Shown: in pieces, positions 25,703 to 35,234 of the stretch
Position numbering within the stretch: the stretch's first letter is position 1
Layout: the number at the start of each line of letters is the position of its first letter
Assembly: GCA_016711485.1 (NCBI GenBank)
Contig: JADJSX010000013.1
Location: 62,001 to 126,000 of the forward strand
Length of the DNA: 64,000 nucleotides
Reading direction: 5' to 3'
DNA from: Leptospiraceae bacterium
GTDB taxonomy: Bacteria; Spirochaetota; Leptospiria; Leptospirales; Leptospiraceae
The notes under the pieces: generated by a model
What the model was told of the DNA's origin: nothing
The model's database searches: none
What the model saw: the letters and a program-made list of their open reading frames with translations, nothing else
Made by a program: the position numbers and the translations under genes

Positions 25703-28700
25703 TATTTCCCAAAACTTCCCATTCGGCATTAGCCCCTCTTCGTCTTTGGAAAATTCAGGTTTGATGCGATTTAGATAATACATCTTAACCACACCTTTGT
25801 TCTTAGCGGAGACTTCTCCTCGATACTCGCAATCGAAAAGGTCTTTTACAACTTCATAAGTTGAGTAGCTAATATTAATTCGCCCTGGAGTACCACTTGA
25901 CTCCATACGACTTGCAGTGTTCACCGTATCCCCCCAAACATCGTATGCAAACTTGCGCTCTCCAATTACACCGGCAATGAGAGGTCCTGTATGGATACCA
26001 AGTCGTAACTCCCAGTAGGGAAATCCCATGTCTTCTTTTAACTTCTTCATCATATTCATAAATGATTGAATTTCCAAAGCCGCAAGACAACAATCAATCG
26101 CATGAGTCGTATTTCGCCTTGGAATTCCACCCGCGCACATATAGCTATCGCCTATCGTTTTTAGTTTTTCTAAATTGAATCTCTCGCTTATCTTATCAAA
26201 TTGAACAAAACATGCATCTAAGTCCTTGATTAGTTCCTGTGGAGTTAATGTTTCTGCAATCGTTGTAAATCCTTTGAAGTCAGTAAACATCACACTTACA
26301 TTTTCAAATAATACTGGCTCTGCAAATCCTTTTTCTTTTAATTCGGCTGCTACATCTTTCGGGAGGATATTTAGGAGTAACTTCTCGGATTTGTTACGCT
26401 CTGACTCTGCGGCTTCCAATAAAAAGGAATTATTTACGGCTAATGCTAATTGTTCACAGAGAGATTCAACAAATCGGATTTCATCATCCTTAAGTTTCTT
26501 CATTCCCCCAAACTTACCGATACTCATAATTCCAATTACTTCGTCGTTTACAAGAAGTGGAATCAAAAATACGAAATCAGTTTGAAAATCCTTTTCCACC
26601 ATTTTGTCTAGTTCGGATTTTCTATTCTCTCCAATTATTTTTATATTTTTTAGATACAAAGTTTTTTTACTTGTATATGTTAAATACAAACTACCCGATT
26701 CAGGAATGAGCGGAACTCTTAGTTTATTATATTTTTTCAATAAATCACTGTCAGTTCCCGAAATACATCTAGTAAACAATTCATTTTTTGTCTTGTCCAC
26801 TAATTGCAGTTGAAATATATCTGTTTCTATTTTATTAGAAAGATTTTCCACTGCATGACTGAAAATTATATCTAAGTTATTAAAAGAATTAATCACTTTG
26901 GAAAATTCATTTAGAAATTCAATTTGGGCTTTCGACTTTTCGGATTCTAATTGCGCCGCTAATGCTTTCTCTTTTTCTTCCTGCACCAGTTTGAATAGTG
27001 TCGCGCCTTGGATAACACCGGCAAGCTGTTCGGCTAATAGTGATAATTCGGTAATTTCTTCTTCTCTTAGACGGACAGATTCTATACTAAATAAATCGAG
27101 TGTGCCTATCGGGTTATTTTGCAAAATAATAGGAAGAGTCAGAAAAGATTTGTGTTTTAATACTGTTTGCATTGCCTTGCCACTTTCTGTTTTAACTTCT
27201 GCTTCTGCATCAGGGATAAAAATAGGGCTCTTTAAAATCAGTGCCCTCGAGTGAATACTATCAATATTCTTTGATGCTAAAGAAAGAACACTGGAGCTAA
27301 TCATCTTTTTGTGCTCAGGTGTAACGTAATCAGGAACAACTGCATTTGCAAATTTCAAAACATTCTCTTTTGGGTCTAGTGTGAATAAACTATAATACGG
27401 TAAATTGTAATTATCCTTAACATAGGAAAGAATTATTTTCATTATCTCTTCCAAGTCAGAGGTTTCATTTACCTTTTTGATTAATAAATTCAAGTCTTCC
27501 GTTTTCTGTTTGGCTTTTTCAACTTCTAACTTAGCGATTACACTTATACCACGTTCAATTTCTGCTTCGATTCGTGCGGTATCAGCTTGCGACTTTGCCT
27601 TTTCCATTTCTGCCAGTAGATTCGAATTATAGATTGCTCCTGTTAGCTGATCTGCAATTGTTTCTAATGTTGTAATTTCAGATTCTTTCAAATCCAGAAT
27701 ACGATCATAATTACCAAATCCTAATATTCCAATTACATCCCTCTTTAAAAGCAAAGGGATTAGTAAGGCGGACTTTAATTTATTAAAATCAATGAGTTTC
27801 TTTTCCATTTCATTGATAGATTCCGTTAGTTCTTTTGTATAGAGAGTTTCTTTTGTTTGATAGACATATCCCAAGGCATGATCTATTTTCTCTAAACTAA
27901 ATTCATAATTCAAAAGTTCTGATTCAGTTAAGGTTACATGATCCTTAACTGTGTTCGAAATATGATTTAATACAATTATATTTTTTTGATTTTCAACTAG
28001 ATACAAAGCACAAAGATCTATTCCAAAACTTTGATTCACAAATCCCATTGCTAAGTCTAAAATCCCTTTTATATTTAGATTGGAATTTACAGATTTGGAT
28101 ATTTCGTTTAGTGTTTCCGTTTCCTGTTTTGCAATTACTGCCTTTTCTTTCGCTTTCTCGACTTGTTGTAGCAAATGATTCGTATCCACTGAGCTTGCAA
28201 TTTGAGAACATAGATTGGAGATTTTATGAATATCCATTTTAGAAAGTTTCATTTCCTTTTCAAAATTGGAAAAAGAAAATATTCCTACACATTCGTCTTT
28301 TCGCACGAGTGGGACTTGTAGAAACGAAACTATAGACAGTTTTTCAACTATTTCTTTATCAATTCCGAATTCAAATTTAGGAATTTTTCCCAAAAAGAAT
28401 GGCTTCTTTCTTTGAAATGTTTTATATAACATTCCACCTTCATTTTCCTTCATCGGAACTTTTCTATTCATCAGGTAATCATATTTATCCGCAGGAAGTT
28501 TGTTATAACTATAAATTTTAAAAGCGGATAAATACTCCCTCTTCTCATCCGGTAAAAATAACCATATCGCAGTAATTCCAAATTTATGATAAAAGTATTT
28601 GGAAATTTCTGTGAAGATACTATTCAAATCAGATAGAGAATTTACAAGATGAGAAAATGTATTAAGCTCTTCGATTTCTTTTTTGGTTTCGGTTAATTCA

Positions 28701-30610
28701 ATATAAGCTTGTCGTCTTTCCTCGGATTCAAAAAGACTTGCCAAAATATTTGCAAGGGAAGAAACAAAGTTTTCCTCATCGACAGTCCAATCTTTTTTTA
28801 TTTCTATTTTTTCGCAGGAGATAACTCCTATTATTTTACCGCCAGAGCGAATCGGCGAGTCAAGAGCAGATTGTATTTTTAAAATTGTGTGATAGTCTTC
28901 ATTGAACTCCATTATACCTGAATGCGTATATACGTCACTCGCCGAGAGTATGTCTTCTTCTTTTAGATACTGAAAGTATTTTGGAAAATTAGAAAATAAA
29001 AAGTGCACACCTTGTTCATGTTTATTTTCTCTGGCAGTAAATAAATCGATACTCTTTAATTCATTTTTTACATCTTCGAGTTTCCAAATACTAACTCTGT
29101 CTATATTTAAAATTTCGCAGCATCTCTCAGTAATCTCTCTTAATGCAGCCTCAAAACCAAAAAGCTCATTTGTTTTACTTTTACTTAATTCTAATAGACG
29201 TTGGCTGTATTTTTCTTTTTCTCTCACACCATCAGAAATTTTACTTTCCAAACTTTGGGTTAATACCTGTAAGTCGTCACTTAGTTTTTCTGCTACTTCA
29301 AATCCACCTGCAAAACGACGGGAGAGGATGATTGATTGCATAAAAATAAATGCTACGAAACCATACTGCACTAGAAGCGGTGATACTATCAGACTCATTC
29401 CATTCAAAATATCATTAACAACAGTAAGAGCAAATATTGCCCAACTGACTAATATTAATTTTGCGCCTGGCAGACGTTGGACTGCGGAAAAGATTTGCAC
29501 TTTGAAAATATAAACTATTGATAACAATACAGTAATCTGTGCGGGTAATAATGTATATGCGTATATTTTTAAAGGAAATAAAATTACGATGGCAGATAAT
29601 GGAAAAAGAATAAAACTTAAAACTCGAATCCATTTTTTTTCGAATTCAGTCGGAAACAAGGAATGGATGTATTGGGCAAATACATAGCTACCGTAATAAA
29701 AAGCAAAATATTCAAACTTGTGCATGATTAAAAAAGACAGGTTCGGTACAATATCTAAAATTACCGATTCATCCAAACTAGAAGTTCGAATAGCAAATAG
29801 AATACAGAATAGTCCAAAGTATAAGGCTGTCTTATCTTTTTTTCGATTCAAATACAATCCAAGATGGTAAAGTCCCATCATAAGAAGAGAAGCAATTACG
29901 AATAAATCGAGAATTAACTTTTGTTTGGCATGCTTTTCAATTTCTATAGTAGAACCAAGTTTAAAAGGTAACCATAACCCAGACATTATATGATGAAAAT
30001 TTGATACATGCACAAGGATTTCAATTTCGTTTTTATCGGGAATCCGAGGAAGGCGCGAAAGCGTTTTCGCGCCTTCCTCGGATTCGAAATTATATAAAAA
30101 TCCATCAATCGGAAAATGGCGATACTGCCGAAATGGAACCGAATCCTCTTTGGACATCCCAACCTTTCCATTTACAGAGGCAAGTTTTCCATTGATATAC
30201 ATTTCGTATGATGTTCCTGCGTCGGTCATTGCGATGGATAATCCATGTTCGTGTAGGCGATGCATATATGCGTCACCTACACGAACGGATTTTGCGGGAA
30301 CGAATTCCGGCAATAGCACCCGCAAACGATAAGTTGCATAACCATCGACCGGATAACCATGATTTTGCCATTGGGAGGGAACGGGGATGTAATTAGGAAC
30401 AGACTCTTTCCAATAAAACTCCCATTCTCCATCGAGGTCAATCGTACCACCTTCCATTAACGAGTGGTTTAAACCACTCGTTAATGGAAGCTCTCGCAAA
30501 TCCAATACACCTTTCACTGCCTTCGGTGGAATTTTCTTTGACTCTTGCGGATTACAAGAAAAAAGAAAAAGTATAAAAAACAGAAGTAGAATGTAAATAG
30601 AACGGTTCAT
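25694..30610 (-). CDS. Giant lipoprotein receptor cyclase: 7TM-DISM, GAF array, class III cyclase
   Basis: A 1638-residue receptor. A lipoprotein-type signal (MNRSIYILLLFFILFLFSC) leads to an extracytoplasmic jelly roll (about 35-220), seven membrane helices of the 7TMR-DISM type (about 235-435), a coiled coil, about five GAF-like domains (about 490-1380) and a class III cyclase domain (about 1415-1615). The cyclase has Asp in VMFTDFKGFT (near 1440), Lys in KLKTIGDSYM and Asp in YDVWGDTVN, all predicting ATP as substrate and cAMP as product. Three long palindromes lie inside the jelly-roll coding region. The ATG at 30610 gives the signal peptide; a TTG five codons upstream is also open. A heptamer array covers its stop codon. 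Domain order is clear; the ligand is unknown. Confidence 0.93.
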   Translation of the reverse strand: MNRSIYILLLFFILFLFSCNPQESKKIPPKAVKGVLDLRELPLTSGLNHSLMEGGTIDLDGEWEFYWKESVPNYIPVPSQWQNHGYPVDGYATYRLRVLLPEFVPAKSVRVGDAYMHRLHEHGLSIAMTDAGTSYEMYINGKLASVNGKVGMSKEDSVPFRQYRHFPIDGFLYNFESEEGAKTLSRLPRIPDKNEIEILVHVSNFHHIMSGLWLPFKLGSTIEIEKHAKQKLILDLFVIASLLMMGLYHLGLYLNRKKDKTALYFGLFCILFAIRTSSLDESVILDIVPNLSFLIMHKFEYFAFYYGSYVFAQYIHSLFPTEFEKKWIRVLSFILFPLSAIVILFPLKIYAYTLLPAQITVLLSIVYIFKVQIFSAVQRLPGAKLILVSWAIFALTVVNDILNGMSLIVSPLLVQYGFVAFIFMQSIILSRRFAGGFEVAEKLSDDLQVLTQSLESKISDGVREKEKYSQRLLELSKSKTNELFGFEAALREITERCCEILNIDRVSIWKLEDVKNELKSIDLFTARENKHEQGVHFLFSNFPKYFQYLKEEDILSASDVYTHSGIMEFNEDYHTILKIQSALDSPIRSGGKIIGVISCEKIEIKKDWTVDEENFVSSLANILASLFESEERRQAYIELTETKKEIEELNTFSHLVNSLSDLNSIFTEISKYFYHKFGITAIWLFLPDEKREYLSAFKIYSYNKLPADKYDYLMNRKVPMKENEGGMLYKTFQRKKPFFLGKIPKFEFGIDKEIVEKLSIVSFLQVPLVRKDECVGIFSFSNFEKEMKLSKMDIHKISNLCSQIASSVDTNHLLQQVEKAKEKAVIAKQETETLNEISKSVNSNLNIKGILDLAMGFVNQSFGIDLCALYLVENQKNIIVLNHISNTVKDHVTLTESELLNYEFSLEKIDHALGYVYQTKETLYTKELTESINEMEKKLIDFNKLKSALLIPLLLKRDVIGILGFGNYDRILDLKESEITTLETIADQLTGAIYNSNLLAEMEKAKSQADTARIEAEIERGISVIAKLEVEKAKQKTEDLNLLIKKVNETSDLEEIMKIILSYVKDNYNLPYYSLFTLDPKENVLKFANAVVPDYVTPEHKKMISSSVLSLASKNIDSIHSRALILKSPIFIPDAEAEVKTESGKAMQTVLKHKSFLTLPIILQNNPIGTLDLFSIESVRLREEEITELSLLAEQLAGVIQGATLFKLVQEEKEKALAAQLESEKSKAQIEFLNEFSKVINSFNNLDIIFSHAVENLSNKIETDIFQLQLVDKTKNELFTRCISGTDSDLLKKYNKLRVPLIPESGSLYLTYTSKKTLYLKNIKIIGENRKSELDKMVEKDFQTDFVFLIPLLVNDEVIGIMSIGKFGGMKKLKDDEIRFVESLCEQLALAVNNSFLLEAAESERNKSEKLLLNILPKDVAAELKEKGFAEPVLFENVSVMFTDFKGFTTIAETLTPQELIKDLDACFVQFDKISERFNLEKLKTIGDSYMCAGGIPRRNTTHAIDCCLAALEIQSFMNMMKKLKEDMGFPYWELRLGIHTGPLIAGVIGERKFAYDVWGDTVNTASRMESSGTPGRINISYSTYEVVKDLFDCEYRGEVSAKNKGVVKMYYLNRIKPEFSKDEEGLMPNGKFWEIYG
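30041..30084. repeat. In-frame palindrome P3 inside the receptor cyclase gene
   Basis: Two perfect 20-base arms beginning AATCCGAGGAAGGCGCG, around a GCGT loop. It is translated within the jelly roll as about SEEGAKTLSRLPRI. Because it is self-complementary, both strands encode almost the same peptide. It lies between blocks that read as normal family sequence (PIDGFLYN and NEIEILVHVSNFHH), so it looks like an insertion. Confidence 0.9.
30247..30286. repeat. In-frame palindrome P2 inside the receptor cyclase gene
   Basis: A 40-base near-perfect palindrome (arms of 20 with two mismatches) starting GTTCGTGTAGG and ending CCTACACGAAC. It encodes about VRVGDAYMHRLHEH in the jelly roll. It is unrelated in sequence to P1 and P3. 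Confidence 0.88.
30451..30490. repeat. In-frame palindrome P1 inside the receptor cyclase gene
   Basis: A perfect 40-base palindrome without loop, starting CTTCCATTAACGAGTGG. It encodes LPLTSGLNHSLMEG near residue 45, just before the block TIDLDGEWEFYWKE that begins the jelly roll. It also contains CCATTAAC, the core of the heptamer found at the 3' end of the same gene. Confidence 0.9.
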
Positions 30611-30663
30611 GGTAATAGTGGACAACTATGTTAGGAATAAGATTTTTTGGCAATATGTTTTAG

Positions 30664-30843
30664 AGAACTGACTGGGAAAACTGTATTTTCCCGCATCCAA
30701 TCAGCAAAGCCCAGATTAAAGAAAGAGAATACTACGAGAAATACACCACCAGTTCGAACAAAGAATTTATCTCGAGTGAGTTACTGTCTCAAGCGATAAC
30801 CGCAATATTACAAAACTGCGAATGGGAAAGTTCAAGAGAATAA
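30664..30843 (+). pseudogene. Remnant of a PD-(D/E)XK nuclease-like gene
   Basis: A 59-codon open stretch with no start codon. It reads like protein around AQIKEREYYEKYTTSSNKEF, similar to the QIKEKKYxEKY segment of the AAA-ATPase-associated PD-(D/E)XK family (DUF1703), then ends at a TAA. Nothing of the expected upstream ATPase is present. Low confidence; it is a short fragment recognised from memory of the motif. Confidence 0.3.
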
Positions 30844-30949
30844 AAAATGTATCGAAATGCCACTTTATCTAAAAGTTGTTACTTCTAGTAAACTCAATGT
30901 CGCCTCTTTAAGTCACTCCATAATTCTCAGTAACCTTCTTAAGTTGACA

Positions 30950-31057
30950 GCTTTGCCACTCAACTCCATAGGACTTGCAGTATCACCCCTGACATAGTAG
31001 ATAAACTTGCGCTCTCCTATCATACCAGCACACATTAATCTATCGCCTATCTTTTTT
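30950..31057 (-). pseudogene. Decayed fragment of a class III cyclase gene
   Basis: Non-coding DNA that aligns by eye with the neighbouring cyclase gene: CCACT.GACTCCATA.GACTTGCAGT and AACTTGCGCTCTCC.AT match 25892-25960, and CTATCGCCTATC.TTTTT matches 26146-26163. The order is the same, but about 150 bases are missing between the blocks and frames are broken. It encodes remnants of the SRMESSG, WGDTVN, ERKFAY and IGDSYMCAG regions. Confidence 0.65.
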
Positions 31058-31165
31058 CCTCGTGTGGTTCAAAACATCATTGGATGAAAAGACATAAGTC
31101 CTATTTTGTTTTAAACGTTAAATCTATGAGATAAAATAATGGGCGAAGTTGAATGCGAATTATCC
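31051..31165 (+). repeat. Interspersed repeat, copy C of four
   Basis: Contains TTTTTTCCTCGTGTGG, TTCAAAACATCATTGGATGAAAAGAC, TTTTGTTTTAAACGTTAAAT and the marker GAAGTTGAATGCGAATTA at 31145-31162. It is followed by a different terminal module (TCCACCAGGCGCC...). It abuts the decayed cyclase fragment and lies just beyond the 3' end of the REC-DHp-REC gene. Confidence 0.55.
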
Positions 31166-31188
31166 ACCAGGCGCCACGAAAGACCTAA

Positions 31189-32292
31189 TTAATCTGAAAA
31201 GATCTTTTTAATTTTCTCATTTGTAATCGGTTTGGAGATATAGGAAGTGATAGAATTATAACTCTTTGCTTTTTGAATATCTTCTTTATCAATAGATGAG
31301 GATAATATTGTTATATCCAATTTAATATTATTTTTTTCCAACTCTTCTACAAATTGCCAACCATTCATTTCAGGCATAAAAATATCTAAAAACAATTTAT
31401 CGGGTCTAGTTTCTTCAATTATTTTACTGAGTGCAAAAGCAGGATCATTAAAAACAGAAACATTCATATCTGAGAAGTAATTTGAAAAAATTTGTTTTGT
31501 AATCTTCAACTGAATATCATCATCGTCTACCAAAAATACGGTTTTTATCTGGCTTTTGTTTGATTTTCTAAAACTAAATTCACTTTGTTCATTGCTATTT
31601 AGTAAATCATTGAGTCTTTGGATTATTTCATCTAACTCAAGTGTTGATTTTCCAATATCCTTTAAGGTATCAAGATAACTTTCTGGATTATTTTTTGCTA
31701 TTTCCAAACAACCAAGAATATTTGAGACAGGTCCTCTCAGTAAGTGGGAGTTTATAAAAGAGTAATTTTGAATTTGGGATTGTTTTTCATTTGCAGTCTG
31801 TTTTAATTTTTCAATGAGAGATTCTAACTCTTCTATCTTAGGAGAATTTTTCCCTTGCAAAAAAAACTCCATGTTTTCTTCCAATTCTCTCAATTTTAAA
31901 TTTTTGGAATTATAGATTTGCTGAGTCCGAGACAAACGGACGTTAATCGCATTTAAGAGTTCGGATTTTCTAAATGGTTTCGTTAAATAATCATCGGCAG
32001 ATAAATTCATTCCTTTTCTAAAATCAATTCGGTCTGATTTTCCTGTAAGAAAGATAAATGGAATCGATTTTATTGAATCTATTTTGCGAATTTCTGTAAG
32101 TACCTGAAAACCATTTTTGATTGGCATCGAAATATCACAGAGAATTAAATCTGGAATTTCTTTTTTTGCTAATTCAATTCCATCTTCTCCATCATTACTG
32201 AGTATAACTTGGAAATTATTCATTTGGAGGATATTTTGTATTATCTCCCTCATATCAGCTTCGTCTTCAATAACAAGGATTTTATACTTCAT
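31189..32292 (-). CDS. REC-DHp-REC protein (receiver pair around a histidine dimerisation domain)
   Basis: A 367-residue protein with two receivers. REC1 (1-120) has EDEADM, Asp in LILCDISMP and Lys in LTKPF. REC2 (about 250-367) has VDDDDI, Asp in KLFLDIFMP and Lys in ISKPI. Between them lies a coiled coil and a helical-hairpin segment with SHLLRGPVSNILGCLE, which resembles the H-box of HisKA domains but is not followed by an ATPase domain. It may be phosphorylated by a partner kinase. Its start overlaps the stop of the upstream gene (ATGA), so it is translated with the phosphorelay operon. Confidence 0.88.
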   Translation of the reverse strand: MKYKILVIEDEADMREIIQNILQMNNFQVILSNDGEDGIELAKKEIPDLILCDISMPIKNGFQVLTEIRKIDSIKSIPFIFLTGKSDRIDFRKGMNLSADDYLTKPFRKSELLNAINVRLSRTQQIYNSKNLKLRELEENMEFFLQGKNSPKIEELESLIEKLKQTANEKQSQIQNYSFINSHLLRGPVSNILGCLEIAKNNPESYLDTLKDIGKSTLELDEIIQRLNDLLNSNEQSEFSFRKSNKSQIKTVFLVDDDDIQLKITKQIFSNYFSDMNVSVFNDPAFALSKIIEETRPDKLFLDIFMPEMNGWQFVEELEKNNIKLDITILSSSIDKEDIQKAKSYNSITSYISKPITNEKIKKIFSD

Positions 32293-34763
32293 GTATCAAA
32301 TAACCTCTCTACTTGTTTTATTAATTCGTCTGTCCGATAAGGCTTTTGGAGTATTGGAAACTTTTGACCTTTTATTTTTTGGAGATCTTTGGGAAATCCA
32401 GAAGTTAATAATATTTTTATATCAGGAAAATCATTCAAAGCATTCTCAACTAATTTGTTTGTGTCTATACTTCCAGGAAGTAAAACATCAGTAAACAGAA
32501 GATCAATATCTTTCTCTTCTAAAAGTATTTTAAGTGCCTGGTTCGAGTTTGTAGCTCTTAAAACCATATATCCGGAAAACGTCAAAATCGCTTCGATTAA
32601 ATCCAAGAGACTTTCTTCATCATCCACAACTAAAATTTTTTTAGAATTATTTTTGGGAAGAGCTTTAACACTATTAGCCTCAAATTCCTGTTCTTCTAAA
32701 ACTCCAGCCAAAGGAAAAACCAAAGTAACCTCTGTACCTTTGCCTACCTCACTATCAATTCGAATTCCACCATTAGATTGTTCTACAAAACTATATACAT
32801 TAGGAAGACCTAATCCAGTTCCCTTTCCATCCGGTTTGGTTGTAAAAAAAGGAATAAATACTTTTTGTATATTTTCTTCACTGATCCCGATTCCATTATC
32901 TTGAACGGAAATTTTAACATAGTCTCCACTTTTGATAGGAAGATTATACTTAAATACATCTTGATCAGAAATAAATTCACTTAATAGTTTGATATGAATT
33001 TTTCCATGTTGCTTAACTGCGTCTCTTGCATTGATACAAAGATTTAAAATTGCATTTTCAAAATCAGTAGGATTACACTTAATTAAACTGCTATTTTTAT
33101 TAATTTCTAATACTAATTCTTGATCAACTAATAACCTTATCAAAATCTCATTCAGATTTTCTAAAATTATCTTTGGGTTAAATACTTCACTACCGTCATT
33201 TGTTTTTCGAGAAAAGGAAAGTAACTTTTGAGTGATCTCACTACCTCGAAGCGCAGTATTCACAGTTTTTTCAATTCTTTCTATCGCCAAATTAATGTTA
33301 CCTTCTTGGAGATTCATTTCTGCGATTTCTAAACTTCCGACAATAATGCCAAGAACGTTGTTAAAATCATGTGCAATCCCGCCCGACAACTGACCTAAGG
33401 CTTCCATTTTTTGGAAACGTCTTTGCTGTTCTTCTCTGCCTTTTTTTAATTGCATTTCTGCTTTGAACTCTTCTTCTCGCCTGATAGAATCAAGAGCAAA
33501 GGAAATATCTTCTCCAATTTCATCTAATAGTTTTTCGTATTCTTCTCCAAAAATATTTGCCTCAGAACTATATACCAAGAGAACACCGATTATTTTGTCA
33601 TTGCATCTAAGTGGGATTGTGGATACTGATTTGTAACCCCTCTTTAATGCATCATCGCGCCAGGGCAACACTCTGTTATCCGTTTCAATATTTTGGCAAA
33701 TGATACTATGCCCTTCTCGAATTGAAATTGCTATCGGTCCGTTTTTTGCTTCTTTCTCTAAATCAAGGAGATTGTATTGTTTTAGATAGCCGCTTTCATG
33801 CCCTGCATATGTAGTGGGAGTGACAGTTCTTTTTTCCTCGTCATAAAGCCCTATCCAAGCCATTCTGAATCCACCATGCTCTACAACTACTTTGCAAATT
33901 TCTTGGAACAGAGGAATTTTTTCTCTCACTTTAACAATAGTTTGATTGATATAACTTAGAGTGGAATAAAGCCTATTCAATTGAAGAATTCGGCTTTCGG
34001 CTTGTTTGATATCCGTAATGTCTCGCACCAATGCCACTATGAAATGTTCATTATTAATTTTGCAAGATCCTATTCTTACTTCAACAGGAAATCGAGTTCC
34101 AATTTTTTGATAATGATACGAATAATGAGTATATGCCTCTCCTTCTAGAGTCTTATCCCAAATTTCGCGTGATTTCTCCAAATTCAAATGCTGATCAATT
34201 TGCAAAACATTCATGCCTACTAATTCCGCTCGCGAATATCCCAAACACTCACAAGCGCGACGGTTTACATCAATTATAATTCCTTTAAAATCGTGCATAT
34301 AAAAAGCATCTGCCGCTTGTTCGATTAAAGCTTGAAACCGAACTTCCTTTATATATAAATCCGCCTCAAAATTTTTTTTTATCTTACGATTTTTTGCTTC
34401 ATTCAATTCTCTTTCAAGAGCGGGCAAAAATCTAGAAGGATTATCTTTCATGATATAATCATGAATACCCGCTTTCATTGCTTTGACTGCAACTTCTTCT
34501 CCAACAGTCCCCGAAACCATTATGAAAGGAATATCTAATTCATTTTTTTTATAAACATCTAGTACATCTAAACCATTAAATTCACCTAAGGCATAATCCG
34601 TGATGATACAATCCCATTCACTATTTTTCATTTCCTTACTAACAGCGTTTAACGTTTCAACTCGTTTGTATTCTACCTCATATCCACCGTCTTGTAGAAT
34701 ATTCATTTCGAGTATCGCATCATCTTCGTTATCCTCTACTAGTAAGATCTTTATATTTTTCAT
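32289..34763 (-). CDS. Hybrid kinase: REC-PAS-GAF-HisKA-HATPase-REC
   Basis: An 824-residue soluble kinase. REC1 (1-120; EDNEDD, Asp in CIITDYALG), PAS (about 135-255), GAF-like domain (about 270-440), HisKA with the phosphorylated His in GGIAHDFNNVLG (about 460), HATPase with DNGIGI and GTGLGLP, and REC2 (about 700-815; VDDEES, Asp in LLFTDVLLPG). The AHDFNN motif is typical of kinases that work within multi-component relays. It lies six bases after the single receiver gene and overlaps the next gene by four bases. Confidence 0.92.
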   Translation of the reverse strand: MKNIKILLVEDNEDDAILEMNILQDGGYEVEYKRVETLNAVSKEMKNSEWDCIITDYALGEFNGLDVLDVYKKNELDIPFIMVSGTVGEEVAVKAMKAGIHDYIMKDNPSRFLPALERELNEAKNRKIKKNFEADLYIKEVRFQALIEQAADAFYMHDFKGIIIDVNRRACECLGYSRAELVGMNVLQIDQHLNLEKSREIWDKTLEGEAYTHYSYHYQKIGTRFPVEVRIGSCKINNEHFIVALVRDITDIKQAESRILQLNRLYSTLSYINQTIVKVREKIPLFQEICKVVVEHGGFRMAWIGLYDEEKRTVTPTTYAGHESGYLKQYNLLDLEKEAKNGPIAISIREGHSIICQNIETDNRVLPWRDDALKRGYKSVSTIPLRCNDKIIGVLLVYSSEANIFGEEYEKLLDEIGEDISFALDSIRREEEFKAEMQLKKGREEQQRRFQKMEALGQLSGGIAHDFNNVLGIIVGSLEIAEMNLQEGNINLAIERIEKTVNTALRGSEITQKLLSFSRKTNDGSEVFNPKIILENLNEILIRLLVDQELVLEINKNSSLIKCNPTDFENAILNLCINARDAVKQHGKIHIKLLSEFISDQDVFKYNLPIKSGDYVKISVQDNGIGISEENIQKVFIPFFTTKPDGKGTGLGLPNVYSFVEQSNGGIRIDSEVGKGTEVTLVFPLAGVLEEQEFEANSVKALPKNNSKKILVVDDEESLLDLIEAILTFSGYMVLRATNSNQALKILLEEKDIDLLFTDVLLPGSIDTNKLVENALNDFPDIKILLTSGFPKDLQKIKGQKFPILQKPYRTDELIKQVERLFDT

Positions 34764-34769
34764 TTCATT

Positions 34770-35219
34770 TTACTTGTTATTAGGAAACTCGTTTAAAACT
34801 AACCAATACAAACCAAGTTGTTTTACGGATTGGGAAAACTGTTCAAAATCGACTGGCTTTTGGATGTAACTATTTACTCCAAGGGAATAACTTCGAATCA
34901 AGTCTTGTTCCTCCTTTGAAGATGTTAGTATGACAACAGGAATCATTTTGGTCGATTCACTAGTTTTAACTTCTTTTAGGACTTCCAGTCCATCTACTTT
35001 GGGAAGTTTCAGATCGAGCAAAATCAATTGGGGATTAACGGATAAATCTCGATCCTTGTATTTCCCTCGACCAAATAAATAATCGAGAGCTTCTACTCCA
35101 TCACTTGCAACAACTATTTCATTGAGAATATTATTATCCTTCAATGCTTCTACTGTTAGTAGCACATCATCAGGATTATCCTCTACAAGTAAAATTATCT
35201 TTTCCGGTTTTGTTTTCAT
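34770..35219 (-). CDS. Single-domain response regulator, Rcp1 type
   Basis: A 149-residue receiver with acidic residues in LLVEDNPDD, phospho-acceptor Asp in QLILLDLKLP, Thr in VILTSS and Lys in YIQKPVDF. The long insert (LFGRGKYKDRDLSVNP) between strand 2 and strand 3 is characteristic of Rcp1, the partner of Cph1-like phytochrome kinases. A good AAGGAG ribosome site precedes the ATG. It lies 15 bases after the PAS kinase gene, which has the matching phytochrome-type HisKA, so the two probably form a cognate pair. Confidence 0.93.
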   Translation of the reverse strand: MKTKPEKIILLVEDNPDDVLLTVEALKDNNILNEIVVASDGVEALDYLFGRGKYKDRDLSVNPQLILLDLKLPKVDGLEVLKEVKTSESTKMIPVVILTSSKEEQDLIRSYSLGVNSYIQKPVDFEQFSQSVKQLGLYWLVLNEFPNNK

Positions 35220-35234
35220 TGTTTACTCCTTTTG

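Noticed and set aside
28048..30396. Several plus-strand open frames across the receptor cyclase gene
   Set aside because: They are antisense shadows of a gene with clear domains; those near 30001-30396 stay open because of the palindromes.
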